DNA of 64,000 nt, taken from contig CAWERB010000023.1 in NCBI GenBank assembly GCA_963811335.1, positions 372,001 through 436,000 of the forward strand, given 5' to 3'. Positions within the stretch are counted from its first letter, which is position 1, and each line of letters begins with the position of its first letter. Source of the DNA: Trebonia sp963811335. GTDB taxonomy: Bacteria > Actinomycetota > Actinomycetes > Streptosporangiales > Streptosporangiaceae. The notes below the pieces were generated by a model. The model worked only from the letters and a program-made list of their open reading frames with translations. It ran no database searches and was not told the origin of the DNA. Made by a program: the position numbers and the translations under genes. This document shows positions 18,286 to 28,057 of this stretch, one piece after another.

Positions 18286-18320
18286 CTTAACCGCTCCTGT
18301 CTTGTCAGAAGATAAATGAT

Positions 18321-18347
18321 GAAGGTTATTCTATGAGAATAGCCTTC
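18321..18347. promoter_or_regulatory. palindromic operator between XRE regulator and MFS exporter
   Basis: GAAGGTTATTCT and AGAATAGCCTTC are 12-bp inverted arms with one mismatch around ATG. The site is AT-rich, sits between the divergent regulator and exporter, and ends just before an AGGAGGG ribosome-binding site for the GTG at 18362. Likely the XRE binding site. Confidence 0.65.
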
Positions 18348-18361
18348 AGGAGGGTGCGCTG

Positions 18362-19624
18362 GTGTTCCAGGCCCTGCGAGTCCGGGACTTCCGGCTGCTG
18401 TGGGGCGGCGGCCTGGTCAGTTCCGTGGGCTCATGGCTCCTGGTGCTGGCCGTCCCGGCGCACATCCTCGCGGTCACCGGCTCGCTGCGCGACACCGGGC
18501 TTACCTTCGCCGCGCAGTACCTGCCGCAGCTGGTCCTCGGCCCGGTCGCGGGAGCCGTCGCCGACATCTGCGACCGGCGGCGCCTGATGATCTGGACGAA
18601 CCTGTGCTGCGCGGGCGCGGTGGCCGTCATGCTGCTCGGCACCGCGCCGGGACGGTACTGGGTGCTGTACGCGGCGCTGGCCGCCGAGAACGCCGGCACC
18701 GTGTTCTGCGCGCCTGCCTGGCAGGCCCGCGTGCCGGCGGTGGTCGGCACCGGCCCGTTGCTGGCCAGCGCCAACTCGCTGGCGACGGCAACCAGCGGGG
18801 TCGTCCGGCTGGTCGGCGGCCCGCTCGGCGGGTTCCTGCTTGAGGCACGGGGGATCAGGTGGCTGATCTGCGCGGACACTGTGAGCTACCTGGTGGCGGC
18901 CGCCGCCATCACGCTGACGTCTCGGTCCGGCGGCCAGCGACCGGGCCGGGCCGCCTCGCCCGGCGTCATTGCCCGCGATCTCGCCGCGGGGCTGCGGCTG
19001 CTGCGCGGGCAGCCGACCGCGCGTGCCCTGCTGCCCGTCATGGTCATCTTCCTGACCGCGAACGCGGCGCTTGGCGCCGTGCTCATCCCCTTCGGGATCA
19101 GGCGACTCGGCGGCAGCGGGCACACTGGGCTGCTGCTGGCCTGCCTGGGGGCGGGCTTCCTGCTCGGCGCCCCGGTCATCCGCGGGCTGCTGGACCGGGC
19201 CGGGACCGCGGCCCTGCTGGCCGGCAGCCTCACCGTGACCGGGGGCGGGTACGTCGCGCTGTTCACCGCGTCGTCCACGGCCACGGCGCTGCCCGCCGCG
19301 GTCGCCGTCGGCATGTCCGGCTCCATGGCGCTGGTGACCGCGCAGACCGCGCTGCAGCGGGTGATTCCCGGCGCGGCGCTGGGCCGGGTCAGCGCGGTGT
19401 TCCTCACCGCGGAGGCGGCGGCCACCCTGGCCGGCTCGGTTGCCGGGCCGTTCCTCGCCCAGGCGGCGGGCCTGGCGGCGGTGGCCGTCGCGGCCAGCTT
19501 GACCACTCTCGGCGCGGCCGGGCTGGCGGTGCGCACCGTCCCGCGGCGTACGCCTGAAGACCGAGTCCAGGTTCAGCCTGCCGGGCGACGCGGAAGCGCC
19601 GGTCGCGCGCCTAGCATCGCTGTC
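18362..19624 (+). CDS. MFS transporter (drug-efflux type), stop codon missing
   Basis: Twelve-helix major facilitator starting VFQALRVRDFRLLWGGGLVSSVG, with the typical loop 2-3 motif VAGAVADICDRRRLMI and PAWQARVPAVVGTGPLLASANSL, as in macrolide/drug exporters of the MefA/EntS-like group. It has about 400 residues up to LAVRTVPRRTPEDRV, the normal length. No stop occurs at the expected end: the frame continues through a short GC-rich linker into the ATG of the next protein at 19625. In the neighbouring frame a TGA lies at 19555, so a one-base error would restore termination. GTG start at 18362 with a well-placed AGGAGGG. Regulation by the divergent XRE protein is likely. Confidence 0.85.
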
Positions 19625-21049
19625 ATGAGCACTCCTGTCCTCGCTGACACGGAAGTCCGCGCCCGGCCGGCCACCCTCCGGCCGTACCTGCTCGGCGCCC
19701 TCGCGGCGCTGTCGGTCGGCGCGGCGGCCATCCACTTCGCCGTCATCTTCGGGCACTTCGCCGAGTACACGCTGTACGGCGTGTTCTTCCTGGTGCTGTC
19801 CTGGGCGCAGCTGATCTGGCCCGCGGTCCTGCTGTGGCGGCCGTCCCGGCCGTGGCTGTGGGCGGGGATCGGCGGGAACGCCCTCGTGCTGGCTACGTAC
19901 GTGGCCTCGCGTACCGCCGGGCTGCCGTTCGGCCCCGACCTGCACAAGCCGGAGGCCGTCGGTGCGCTTGACGTGATGAGCTGCGTGCTTGAGGCGGGGC
20001 TGATCGCCGGGTGCGCCGTCCTGCTGTGGCGCCCGTCGCTCGCGGACCGCCCGGCGCGCCAGCGGGGCGCCCTGGCCAGCGCGGCCGCGCTCATCGCGGT
20101 TCCCGCCGCGGTGATCGCGGCGACCACCGCGGTGCTGACGCCCGGCTGGGCCGGGCCGGAAGGGCCGGCCGGGATGGCGGCGAGCATGGCGTCGTCAAGC
20201 GCGTCCTCATCGGGCGCGTCGTCGTCAGGCGCGCTCAGCCCGGCGGGCATGGGCGACATGGGCACCACCGACGGCCTGCCGGACATGCAGATGTACGGCT
20301 CGTCCGCGGCGCCGACCGCGGCGCAGGTGACGGCCGCCGCGCGGCTAATCCAGCAGACCGGCGCCACGCTCAAGCGGTACGCGAACGTGCAGGCGGCGTT
20401 CGCCGCCGGGTACACCTACGTGCTCAAGACCAACGGCGAGGAGCACCTGCTCTACGACGGCCCCAACCCCGCCTACGCGGGCCTCGACCCGCAGCACCCC
20501 TCATCGCTCGTGTACGCGATCAACGTGCCGCACCACGCGCCGATCCTGCTCGGCGCCATGTACATCATGGGCGATCGGCAAAACGGCCCGCAGGTCGGCG
20601 GGGGCCTCACCCGGTGGCACTCGCACCTGGTCACCTGCGTCGGCGGGCAGCAGACCATCGCCGGCTTCGGCGTGCAGCTGCGCGGCGGCTGCAACCCGGC
20701 CACCTGGCAGGACCGCTACACCTCGCAGATGCTGCACGTCTGGGTGGTCCCCTACCCGGGCGGCGTCTTCTCCGACGACCTCAGCGCCGCGGCGACCAGC
20801 TCCGCGGTCCAGGCGGTGCTCGCGAGGGAACGGGCGACCTGCCTACAGGCGGTGAGCTCGGGCGGAGGGGGGGAGTATCGTGCGAGCAGCCAGGCGAGGG
20901 CGGCGGGCAGGTGCGCCTGCCACCACCAGCTGTCGTGGCCGCCCGCCCACTCCCGGTGGGCGTACGCCATCCCGGCCCGGTCCAGCCGCGCCGCCCACTG
21001 GCCGGTGCTGCGGCGGAAGCCGGGCTCAAGCGTCCCGGCCGCCAGGTAA
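19625..21049 (+). CDS. membrane protein with C-terminal His/Met-rich extracytoplasmic domain, function unknown
   Basis: Begins MSTPVLADTEVRARPATLRP, then about five hydrophobic segments (GALAALSVGAAAIHFAVIFG, YGVFFLVLSWAQLIWPAVLL, AGIGGNALVLATYVAS, CVLEAGLIAGCAVLLW, LIAVPAAVIAATTAVLTPG). A Ser/Met-rich linker (GMGDMGTTDGLPDMQMYG) leads to a ~170-residue domain with HHAPILLGAMYIM, LTRWHSHLVTCVG and MLHVWVVPYPGGVFSDDLS. The His and Met clusters suggest metal binding, which is inference only. Real coding probably ends near 20850; the remainder overlaps the opposite-strand esterase and is poor in sense. The frame is fused in phase to the preceding MFS gene. The family is not recognised beyond actinomycete hypothetical proteins. 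Confidence 0.6.
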   Translation: MSTPVLADTEVRARPATLRPYLLGALAALSVGAAAIHFAVIFGHFAEYTLYGVFFLVLSWAQLIWPAVLLWRPSRPWLWAGIGGNALVLATYVASRTAGLPFGPDLHKPEAVGALDVMSCVLEAGLIAGCAVLLWRPSLADRPARQRGALASAAALIAVPAAVIAATTAVLTPGWAGPEGPAGMAASMASSSASSSGASSSGALSPAGMGDMGTTDGLPDMQMYGSSAAPTAAQVTAAARLIQQTGATLKRYANVQAAFAAGYTYVLKTNGEEHLLYDGPNPAYAGLDPQHPSSLVYAINVPHHAPILLGAMYIMGDRQNGPQVGGGLTRWHSHLVTCVGGQQTIAGFGVQLRGGCNPATWQDRYTSQMLHVWVVPYPGGVFSDDLSAAATSSAVQAVLARERATCLQAVSSGGGGEYRASSQARAAGRCACHHQLSWPPAHSRWAYAIPARSSRAAHWPVLRRKPGSSVPAAR

Positions 21050-22126
21050 TGCCGCACCGGCCGGGACGCGCGGGCGACCCGGCTGCGGGACCACGCCTAC
21101 GCTGAGCGCGGCGACGCCGCGGAACACCTCGGGCCGCCGCTGGGCCGCGGCGACCGCCCACGCCGCGCCGTTGGAGAAGCCGGCCGCGGTCCACGGCCGC
21201 GGCGCCACCGGGTAGCGGCCTGCCGCCCAGGGGATGACTTCGTCGGTGACGAACGACAGGTGCGACGCGAACCGCCGTGACTTGTGCCGCGGCAGGTACT
21301 CAAGGCTGCGCAGGTCAGCCTTCGGCCGCTTCGCCGGGTCGTGGACGGACGCGTTGTGCACGCCGACCAGGATCACCGGCGGGGTCGTCCCGGCCAGGAT
21401 CGCGGCCTCCAGGCCCGGAGCGAACGACAGCGCCGACTGCCCGTCGGCCAGCAGGCACCCCGGCAGCGGGCCGCCGTCGCCCGCGCCGGGCGGCAGGTAC
21501 ACGGTCACGCCGCGCGCCCGGCCGAGCGCCGCGGACTCGAGCACGTGCTCTTGCACCTGCCCGGCCAGCGGGTCCGCGCGAGCCGGCGCGGGAGCGGCGG
21601 GCCCGCGGAAGACGAACGGCTCCCCCACGACGTGGCCGAGCAGCGTGTCGCCGTCCCCGGTGACGGTAACCATGAGCGTGATCACCGCCTCGTCCAGCCG
21701 GCGCACCCGGGCCGAGGCCTCCCACAGGCCCGCCGCGCCCTCAACGGGCCAAAGCGGCATCTGGATCCCGCTGGCCAGGCTCGCCCTGGTGGCCTCGCCT
21801 CGCCACAGGACGTGCAGCACGTCGCCTTCCGCCCAGGCCGCCAGGTGCTGCCGCCGAGCCGTGACTCAAGCGCGGCGATGTCCCGCGGGCACCAGACCCG
21901 CACTAGTTCCTCGCCGTCAGGCAGCCCGCCGTCGGCGTACCGGCGGGCGGCTCGCTCCCGGTTGGCGGGCAGCAGCGCCAGGAACCGCGCGGTGACGGTT
22001 TCCCGGCCGGCCGCGGCCCGTTCGGCGTCGGTGACCAGCCAGTCTCCGGCCGCGACCCGCTCGCCGTGCTGTTCACTCTCCCAGACCCCGAGCCGGTCCC
22101 GGCCCGCGCCCGCAGCTCGCGCCCAT
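20843..22126 (-). pseudogene. alpha/beta-hydrolase esterase gene broken in three frames
   Basis: Three frames must be joined. N-terminal piece (about 22126-21825): ARFLALLPANRERAARRYAD, VRVWCPRDIAALESRLGG. Middle (21820-21100): MLHVLWRGEATRASL, LWEASARVRRLDEAVIT, ARGVTVYLPPGAG, NASVHDPAKRPKADLRSLEY and the nucleophile motif TAAGFSNGAAWAVA (G-x-S-x-G). C-terminal piece (21057-20843): VRHYLAAGTLEPGF, MAYAHREWAGGHDSWWW with catalytic His, LPAALAWLLA. This order matches enterochelin-esterase-like/EstD hydrolases. The G7 run at 20868-20874 may hide the true stop (TAG at 20845-20843). TACAGT lies 6 bases before the ATG at 22126, suggesting a leaderless start. Either decayed or badly sequenced. Confidence 0.65.
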
Positions 22127-22371
22127 ACCCGCACTGTAGACCGGGACGGCCGCACTGGACAGCCGTGCGGCGGCCGCCCAGCGCAACCGCAGTACCTCGC
22201 GCGGCCGGGTGCCGCGGTGCCGTCAGGCCCCCGCCCCGCTCGTATGGCTAGCCCTACCCGGTTACGGCGACTGACCGCAATGACTCCGCGCCGCCGGTCG
22301 GGTTCGCTTGAAGCGGTCAGTGGTTCCAGTGAACGCCCGGCGAGCGAGCCGGCGGTGCGAGATGGCGAGCG

Positions 22372-23160
22372 ATGACTTCCCAGCAGGTACTGAACTTGAA
22401 TACGGCGGCCCTTCCCGCCACGGCGCCGGTGGTGCTGCACGAGGTGACCAAGCGGTTCGGTCGCGGCCGCAGCGCGGTGACGGCCCTCGACCGGGTGTCG
22501 CTGACCTTGCCCGCCGGGTCGTTCACCGCGGTGCTCGGCGTGTCCGGGTCGGGCAAGTCGACGCTGCTGCAGTGCGCGGCCGGACTCGATCAGCCAAGCT
22601 CGGGCACCGTGCGGCTGTGCGGCGCTGAGCTGGCCAAGCTGTCTGACCGGCGGCGGACGCTGCTGCGCCGCCAGCGGGTCGGCTTCGTCTTCCAGGAGCT
22701 GAACCTGGTGCCCGAGCTGACGGTGGCGGAGAACATCGCCTTGCCGTTGCGGCTCGGACGCCGGCCCGTCAGCCGGGACGCCATCGTGCAGGCCGCGGCC
22801 CGCGTCGGCCTGCAGCCGGCGCAGCTGCGACGGCTGCCGTCGCAGCTGTCCGGCGGGCAGCAGCAGCGGGCGGCGATCGCCCGGGCGCTGATCGTCGGCC
22901 CGGAGGTGATCTTCGCCGACGAGCCGACCGGCGCCCTAGACCCGTACACGGCCGACGGGGTGATGCGGCTGCTGCGCGAGGCGGCGGCCGGGACGACCGT
23001 GGTGATCGTCACGCACCAGCCGGAGGTGACCCGGTTCTGCGACCAGGCGGTGTTCCTGTACATGGGGCAGGTCGAGGCGATCACCGGCATGCCGGAACCC
23101 GCGGCTGTCGCGGCGCGGCTGCACGCGCTCGGCGAGCGAGTCGGCCGCGGTGCCCGGTGA
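22372..23160 (+). CDS. ABC transporter ATP-binding protein (LolD/MacB type)
   Basis: A 262-residue ATPase energising the FtsX-type permease that follows. It has Walker A GVSGSGKST, Q-loop FVFQELNLVPELTVAENIALP, signature LSGGQQQRAAIARAL, Walker B VIFADEPTGALDP and switch His in VVIVTHQPEVTR. The GLDQPSSGTVRLCGAEL/LSDRRRTLLRRQRVGFVFQ pattern is typical of the MacB/LolD group that exports lipids, peptides or antibiotics. The stop overlaps the permease start (GTGA). Confidence 0.93.
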   Translation: MTSQQVLNLNTAALPATAPVVLHEVTKRFGRGRSAVTALDRVSLTLPAGSFTAVLGVSGSGKSTLLQCAAGLDQPSSGTVRLCGAELAKLSDRRRTLLRRQRVGFVFQELNLVPELTVAENIALPLRLGRRPVSRDAIVQAAARVGLQPAQLRRLPSQLSGGQQQRAAIARALIVGPEVIFADEPTGALDPYTADGVMRLLREAAAGTTVVIVTHQPEVTRFCDQAVFLYMGQVEAITGMPEPAAVAARLHALGERVGRGAR

Positions 23161-25380
23161 ACGGCGGCTGGATGCTCGCCGGGCTGCGCCGCTCCCCTGG
23201 CCCGCTGATCGGCACGCTGGCCGCGGCGGTGACGGCGGCCACGCTCAGCGTCGCGGCGCTCGGCGTCGCCACGGCGCGCACGCCGTCACCGCTCGGCCGG
23301 CTGCGCCGGCGCCGACGTGGTGGTGGCCGCAAGCACGCAGCTGCGGGTCACCACCGGCAGCGGCGACTCCGCCCAGACGCAGACCGTCCCGCTGCCGGCC
23401 TACCGGGGCGTGCCCGCCGGCCTCGCGGGCCAGCTCGCCCGCGTGCCGGGCGTCGCCTCGGCGGCCGGGGAGTCCGGGTTCCCCGGCGGCACCGTCCGCC
23501 CGGGCCTGGTGGACCTGGTGGCCGTCAAGGCCGCCCCCGGGGTCAGCGCGGACACGCTGGCCGCCCGGGTCAGGACCAGCCTGCACGGCGGCGCCGGGTA
23601 CACGATCGCCACCGGCGCTGGCCGCGCTGAACTCGCCGACCCGGAGCTCGCCGTGCAGGCCGCCAACGGGCATGCGCTCGGCATCGCGGTGATCCCGCTG
23701 CTCATCGTCATCGCGCTGTTCACGCTGGGCGCCACGACCGCGCTCTCGGTCGACCTGCGCCGCCGCCGGTTCGCGCTGCTCCGCGCGGTCGGCGCCACCC
23801 GGGGCCAGGTGCGCCGCGCGGTACTCGCCGAGCAGGCGCTGCTCGCGGTCGCCGGCGGGCTGCTCGGCTACCTGCCCGGCACGCTGCTCAGCGTGCTCGC
23901 CGTCGGCGCGCTGGCTTCGCACGGCCTGCTGCCGCCCGGGTCGACGGCGGTGCAGAGCGGCTGGTTCGCGCTGCTCGGCTGCGCGGTCACCCTGCCGGCC
24001 TGCCTGCTGTCCGCGCTGCTGGCGGCGCGCCGGGCCGCGCGGACCAGCCCGGCCAGGGCCGTGCGCGAGGCCCAGGCCGACCGAGCCCGGCCGCATCCGG
24101 TCCGCGTGCTGCTCGGCCTGGCCGCGGCGGCGGGGGCGGCCGTGCTCGCCGTCCTTGGCCTGCGGCAGAACGGCCCCGGCGCTGAGGCGGCCCTCGCGCT
24201 GCCGCTGCTCGCATCCGGCATGACGGCGGTCACCCTGCTCGGCCCGGCGCTGGTCGCCGCGACGGCGGCGCTGCTGCGGCCGCTGGCCGGCGCCAGCCCG
24301 GCCGCCCGCCTGGCCCTGGCGGGCATCTGGCGGATGCCGCGCCGCACCGCCTCCGCCGTTACCCCCGTGGCCCTCGCCGTCGCCATGATCGGCGCGATCG
24401 CGTTCTTCGGCACCAGTGTCGCGCACGCCGCCGCGGCCCAGTCCGGGCAGGCGGTCACCGCCGGCCAGGTGCTCAGCGGGACCGGCCTGGACGACAAGGT
24501 GCTCGCCGCGGCGCGGGCACTGCCGGGCGTGCGCGCCGCCGCCGGCCTCTCCGCGCTGCAGCTCGGGGTCACCGACTCAGACCTGGAGTACATCGGCGGC
24601 GAGGCGGTCTCCGCCGGGCCGCTCGGCCAGCTCCTGGACCTCGGCGTGACCCGTGGTGACCTGTCGCGGCTGGCCCCTGGCCAGGTCGCGGTCAGCACGG
24701 TCGAGGCGTCATCGAGCGCGATGGGCGTGCACCCCGGCTCGCGGGTGACCGTCTACCTGCCGGACGGCACCCCGTACCGGGCGACGGTCAGCGCCATCTA
24801 CCAGCGCTCCCTCGCCCTCGGCGACATCATCATCCCCGCCGCGGCGGCCGGCGGCCACACCGGCGCCCCGCAGACCTACGGGCAGGTCCTGGTCAGCGGC
24901 GGAAGCCAGCGTCAGCTCACGGCCCTCGCCGCCGCCCATCCCGGCGCCCGGCTGGCCAGCCGGGAGCTCTACAACGCCCAGGTCGCGCAGAACGCCCAGC
25001 AGAACAACTTCGTCAACCTGCTGATCCTCGGCATCCTCGCCGCGCTCGCCGCGGTCACGCTGGTCAACACGCTCGCGGTGGCCACGTTTGAGCGGCGTGG
25101 CCGGGTGCGGCTGGTGGCCGCCGTCGGCGCGACCACCCGGCAGCTGGCCTGGTCGTTCGGCTGGCAGGCGCTGTTCGTGACGGTGGTCGGGGTGGCGTCC
25201 GGCGCGGCGGTCTGCGCCGGCACGCTGATCGGCCTCACCCGCGCCGTCACCGGCAGCGCGGCACCGTACATCCCGGCCGGCCCGGCGGCGCTGCTCATCG
25301 CCGCCGTGGCCGCCCTCACCCTCGGCGCGGTGCTGACGTCGTTCGCGGCGATAACCCGCCGCGAGAATAGCCCCGCGTGA
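23157..25380 (+). CDS. FtsX-like ABC permease (frameshifted near the N-terminus)
   Basis: Partner membrane subunit of the preceding ATPase. It starts GTG at 23157 (VNGGWMLAGLRRSPGPLIGT, then a hydrophobic helix) and loses frame near 23310, where GADVVVAASTQLRVTTGSG continues in the adjacent frame to the stop at 25380. About 740 residues when joined. It has two FtsX repeats: helices GIAVIPLLIVIALFTLGATT, LLAVAGGLLGYLPGTLLSVL, WFALLGCAVTLPACLLSAL; then, after an extracytoplasmic domain (GLDDKVLAAARALPGVRAA), LLILGILAALAAVTLVNTLA, LFVTVVGVASGAAVCAG and ALLIAAVAALTLGAVLTSF. This two-repeat architecture is typical of actinobacterial exporters of unknown cargo. Confidence 0.85.
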
Positions 25381-25486
25381 ATTGCACGGTGAATTCAATG
25401 TCAAAGGGGATGCCGGAAAGGCGAGAGATTTGCTAGAGTGGGGATTCTCTGCCCACGCAGGAAAGGACAGCTTACTCTTGTCCCAA

Positions 25487-27706
25487 GTGAATAATAACAC
25501 GGTCGAGGAATTGACGTCAAATAGCGCGGCCGGAACGGCCGAACTGGCCGGGGAGCAGGCCTACCTGACGCTGCTTTACGAGCGGCTTGACGCGCTGCGG
25601 GCCGCCACCGGGCAACGGCTCGCCGCGGTGCGCCTCGGCCCGACCGCGGAGAACGACCAGGGATGGTCCGAGCGCGAGTCGTTCGCCCGGGAGTACCAGG
25701 ACCGCACCGCGGAACTCGACGCGGCGGAGCGGAACCTGTGCTTCGGGCGGCTGGACTTCGACGAGGGCGCCCGGCTGTACATCGGCCGGCTTGGCCTGCG
25801 CAGCGAGGACCACGAGCGGCTGCTCATCGACTGGCGGGCCCCCGCCGCCGAGCCGTTCTACCGCGCCACCGCCCGGGAGCGGCACGGGGTGACCCGGCGC
25901 CGGCACCTGCACACCGCGGGGCGGCGGGTGGTGAGCCTGGACGACGACGTGCTCGACCTGGACGCGGTCGATGAGTCCCGGCTGACCGGGGAGGCCGCGC
26001 TGCTCGCGTCGCTGCGCCGCGGCCGGACCGGGCGGATGGGCGACATCGTCGCCACCATCCAGGCCGACCAGGACCGCGTCATCCGCGCGGACCCGGGCGG
26101 AATCCTCGTCGTCGAAGGCGGGCCGGGCACCGGGAAAACCGTTGTCGCGCTGCACCGCGCCGCTTATCTTCTCTATACGCACAGAAAGCGGCTGGCGCGG
26201 CGCGGAATTCTCGTCATCGGCCCGAGCGCCACCTTCCTGCGTTATATCGACCAGGTGCTGCCGTCACTCGGCGAGAATGACGTCGTGCTGGCCACCGCCG
26301 GCTCCCTGTTCCCCGGCGTCGACCCGGCCGGCACGGACACGCCGCGGGCCGCCCGGGTGAAGGGCAACGCGAAGATGGCGGACGTCCTGGCGAGGGCCGT
26401 CACCGCGCTGCGCCGGGTGCCGGCCGCCGCCATCGAGATCAAGGTGGACGGCGCCGTCTACCAGCTCACCCCCCAGGTCTGCCAGCAGGCCCGCGACCAG
26501 GCGGAGGAACTGCGCGACGACGACACCGGAGACCCGCTGCCGCACAACGCCGGCCGCCGCGTTTTCACCAGCGTGGTGACGCGCGAGCTGGCCAGCCAGC
26601 GGGCGCACGGCCAGCGGGCACTGCCGCCGGACGATGAGGAGGAGCTGCGCGCCGAGCTGGCCGCCGCCCCGGCCGTCCGCGGCGTGCTCGACCTGCTGTG
26701 GCCCGAGTTCACGCCCCAGCAGCTGCTCACCCGGCTCTACCGGCAGCCCGCCCTGCTCGACCTCGCCGACGACGAGCGCGCCGCCATCACCAGGGACACG
26801 CCGGGGCCGTGGACACCCGCCGACGTTCCGCTGCTCGATGAGCTCGCCGAGCTGCTCGGCCCCGTCGAGGCCGCGCACCAGGCGGCCGCGCGCCGGCGGG
26901 CCGCCGCCGCGGCCGAGCAGGCCGAGGCGCTCGAGTACGCGGCGCAGCTGGTGGAGAAGCTCACCGAGGACGGGGCCATCGCCGTGCCGTTCCTGGAGAA
27001 GGACGATTTCACGGCGTGGATCGCCGGCCGCAACGCCGCGCCTGCGGCAGGCGGCGAGCTCACCGAGCGGGCGCGCCGCGACCGGACCTGGGCCTACGGG
27101 CACGTGATCATCGATGAGGCGCAGGAGCTGTCCGCGATGGACTGGCGGATGGTGCTGCGCCGCTGCCCGGCCCGGTCGATGACCGTCGTCGGCGACCTGG
27201 CGCAGACCGCCGCCCCAGGCGGCGCCGACTCCTGGGCCCAGGTACTCGACCCCGTTGCCCCGGGCCGCTGGCGCACCGCGCGGCTGACCGTCAACTACCG
27301 CACCCCGGCCCCCGTCATGGCACTGGCGGCCGCGCTGCTGCCACCGGGCACCGAGCCGCCGCTGTCGGTCCGCGACTCCGATGAGGGCCCGTGGCAGGCG
27401 GACGCCAGCGACCTGGCCCAGCTGGTACTGCGCGAGACGCTGCTGATCGGCACCGGGCGGGTGGCGGTGATCGCGCCGCCGGCCCGCGTCGCGCAGGCCG
27501 CCGCGACACTCGGCATCCCCGCGGGGCCAGACCTGGACGCGCCGGTGGCGGTGCTCACCCCGGCGCAGGCCAAGGGACTCGAGTTCGACTCGGTGATCGT
27601 CGTGGACCCGGAAGGCATCGAGCAGGCGTCACCGCGCGGCCGCGCGGACCTGTACGTCGCGCTGACCCGGACCACCCGCAGGCTCGGCCTCGTCACTCCC
27701 GGCTAG
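25487..27706 (+). CDS. helD: HelD-like RNA-polymerase-associated ATPase/helicase
   Basis: Superfamily 1 (UvrD/Rep-like) motor of about 739 residues. HelD proteins bind RNA polymerase, remove stalled complexes and, in some actinomycetes (HelR), protect against rifamycins. It has an N-terminal coiled region (LAGEQAYLTLLYERLDALRA), IGRLGLRSEDHERLLIDWRA with YRATA, Walker A GGPGTGKTVVALHRAAYLLY near residue 210, IGPSATFLRYIDQVLPSLGE, Walker B YGHVIIDEAQELSAMDW near 540, MTVVGDLAQ and terminal YVALTRTTRRLGLV. These are diagnostic. The GTG at 25487 is preferred; the frame is open from 25382 but upstream residues look non-coding. No rifampicin-associated element was recognised upstream. Confidence 0.88.
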   Translation: MNNNTVEELTSNSAAGTAELAGEQAYLTLLYERLDALRAATGQRLAAVRLGPTAENDQGWSERESFAREYQDRTAELDAAERNLCFGRLDFDEGARLYIGRLGLRSEDHERLLIDWRAPAAEPFYRATARERHGVTRRRHLHTAGRRVVSLDDDVLDLDAVDESRLTGEAALLASLRRGRTGRMGDIVATIQADQDRVIRADPGGILVVEGGPGTGKTVVALHRAAYLLYTHRKRLARRGILVIGPSATFLRYIDQVLPSLGENDVVLATAGSLFPGVDPAGTDTPRAARVKGNAKMADVLARAVTALRRVPAAAIEIKVDGAVYQLTPQVCQQARDQAEELRDDDTGDPLPHNAGRRVFTSVVTRELASQRAHGQRALPPDDEEELRAELAAAPAVRGVLDLLWPEFTPQQLLTRLYRQPALLDLADDERAAITRDTPGPWTPADVPLLDELAELLGPVEAAHQAAARRRAAAAAEQAEALEYAAQLVEKLTEDGAIAVPFLEKDDFTAWIAGRNAAPAAGGELTERARRDRTWAYGHVIIDEAQELSAMDWRMVLRRCPARSMTVVGDLAQTAAPGGADSWAQVLDPVAPGRWRTARLTVNYRTPAPVMALAAALLPPGTEPPLSVRDSDEGPWQADASDLAQLVLRETLLIGTGRVAVIAPPARVAQAAATLGIPAGPDLDAPVAVLTPAQAKGLEFDSVIVVDPEGIEQASPRGRADLYVALTRTTRRLGLVTPG

Positions 27707-28057
27707 CCGCCCCGGCGACCCCTCGTGCGCTGCTTGCCGGTCGCAGGCAAAGCGAGTCACCCGGGCTTTCGCCCAATGCGGCGAGTGTTGCCCCGATTCA
27801 CCGGGATTGCGCCCAGGGGGCCGGGCGTGGCGCCGGCACGGGCGGGATCCTCCGGTTAACGGGTAAACCTTGTTTATCGGGAAGGTTCCGCACGTGTGGC
27901 ACGTGCGGAACCTTCCCGAAGAGCGGAATTTACCCGTTAACCGCCACTGCGGAGATCATCGTCGCGTCTCGTGTAACAGCAGCGCGGCGAGGGGAGGAAG
28001 AGCCGGGGAGGCAACCAGGTCCGCGAGGCCTGATGGCCGTGCTCGCCGCCATGCAGG
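27707..28057. other. 351-bp intergenic region
   Basis: Between helD and the phosphatase remnant no gene is supported. The first 145 bases are featureless. The centre holds the 89-bp nested inverted repeat at 27854-27942. The last 115 bases are ordinary GC-rich spacer. Confidence 0.6.
27854..27942. repeat. 89-bp nested perfect inverted repeat (giant hairpin)
   Basis: Outer arms GGTTAACGGGTAAA (27854-27867) and TTTACCCGTTAACC (27929-27942) are perfect 14-bp complements. Inner arms CGGGAAGGTTCCGCACGTG (27878-27896) and CACGTGCGGAACCTTCCCG (27900-27918) are perfect 19-bp complements with a 3-base loop. The two 10-base segments between outer and inner stems do not pair, leaving a symmetric internal loop. 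The outer arms share the GGTTAA/GGTAAA wording of the other AT-rich elements and the insertion-sequence ends in this window. Confidence 0.85.
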
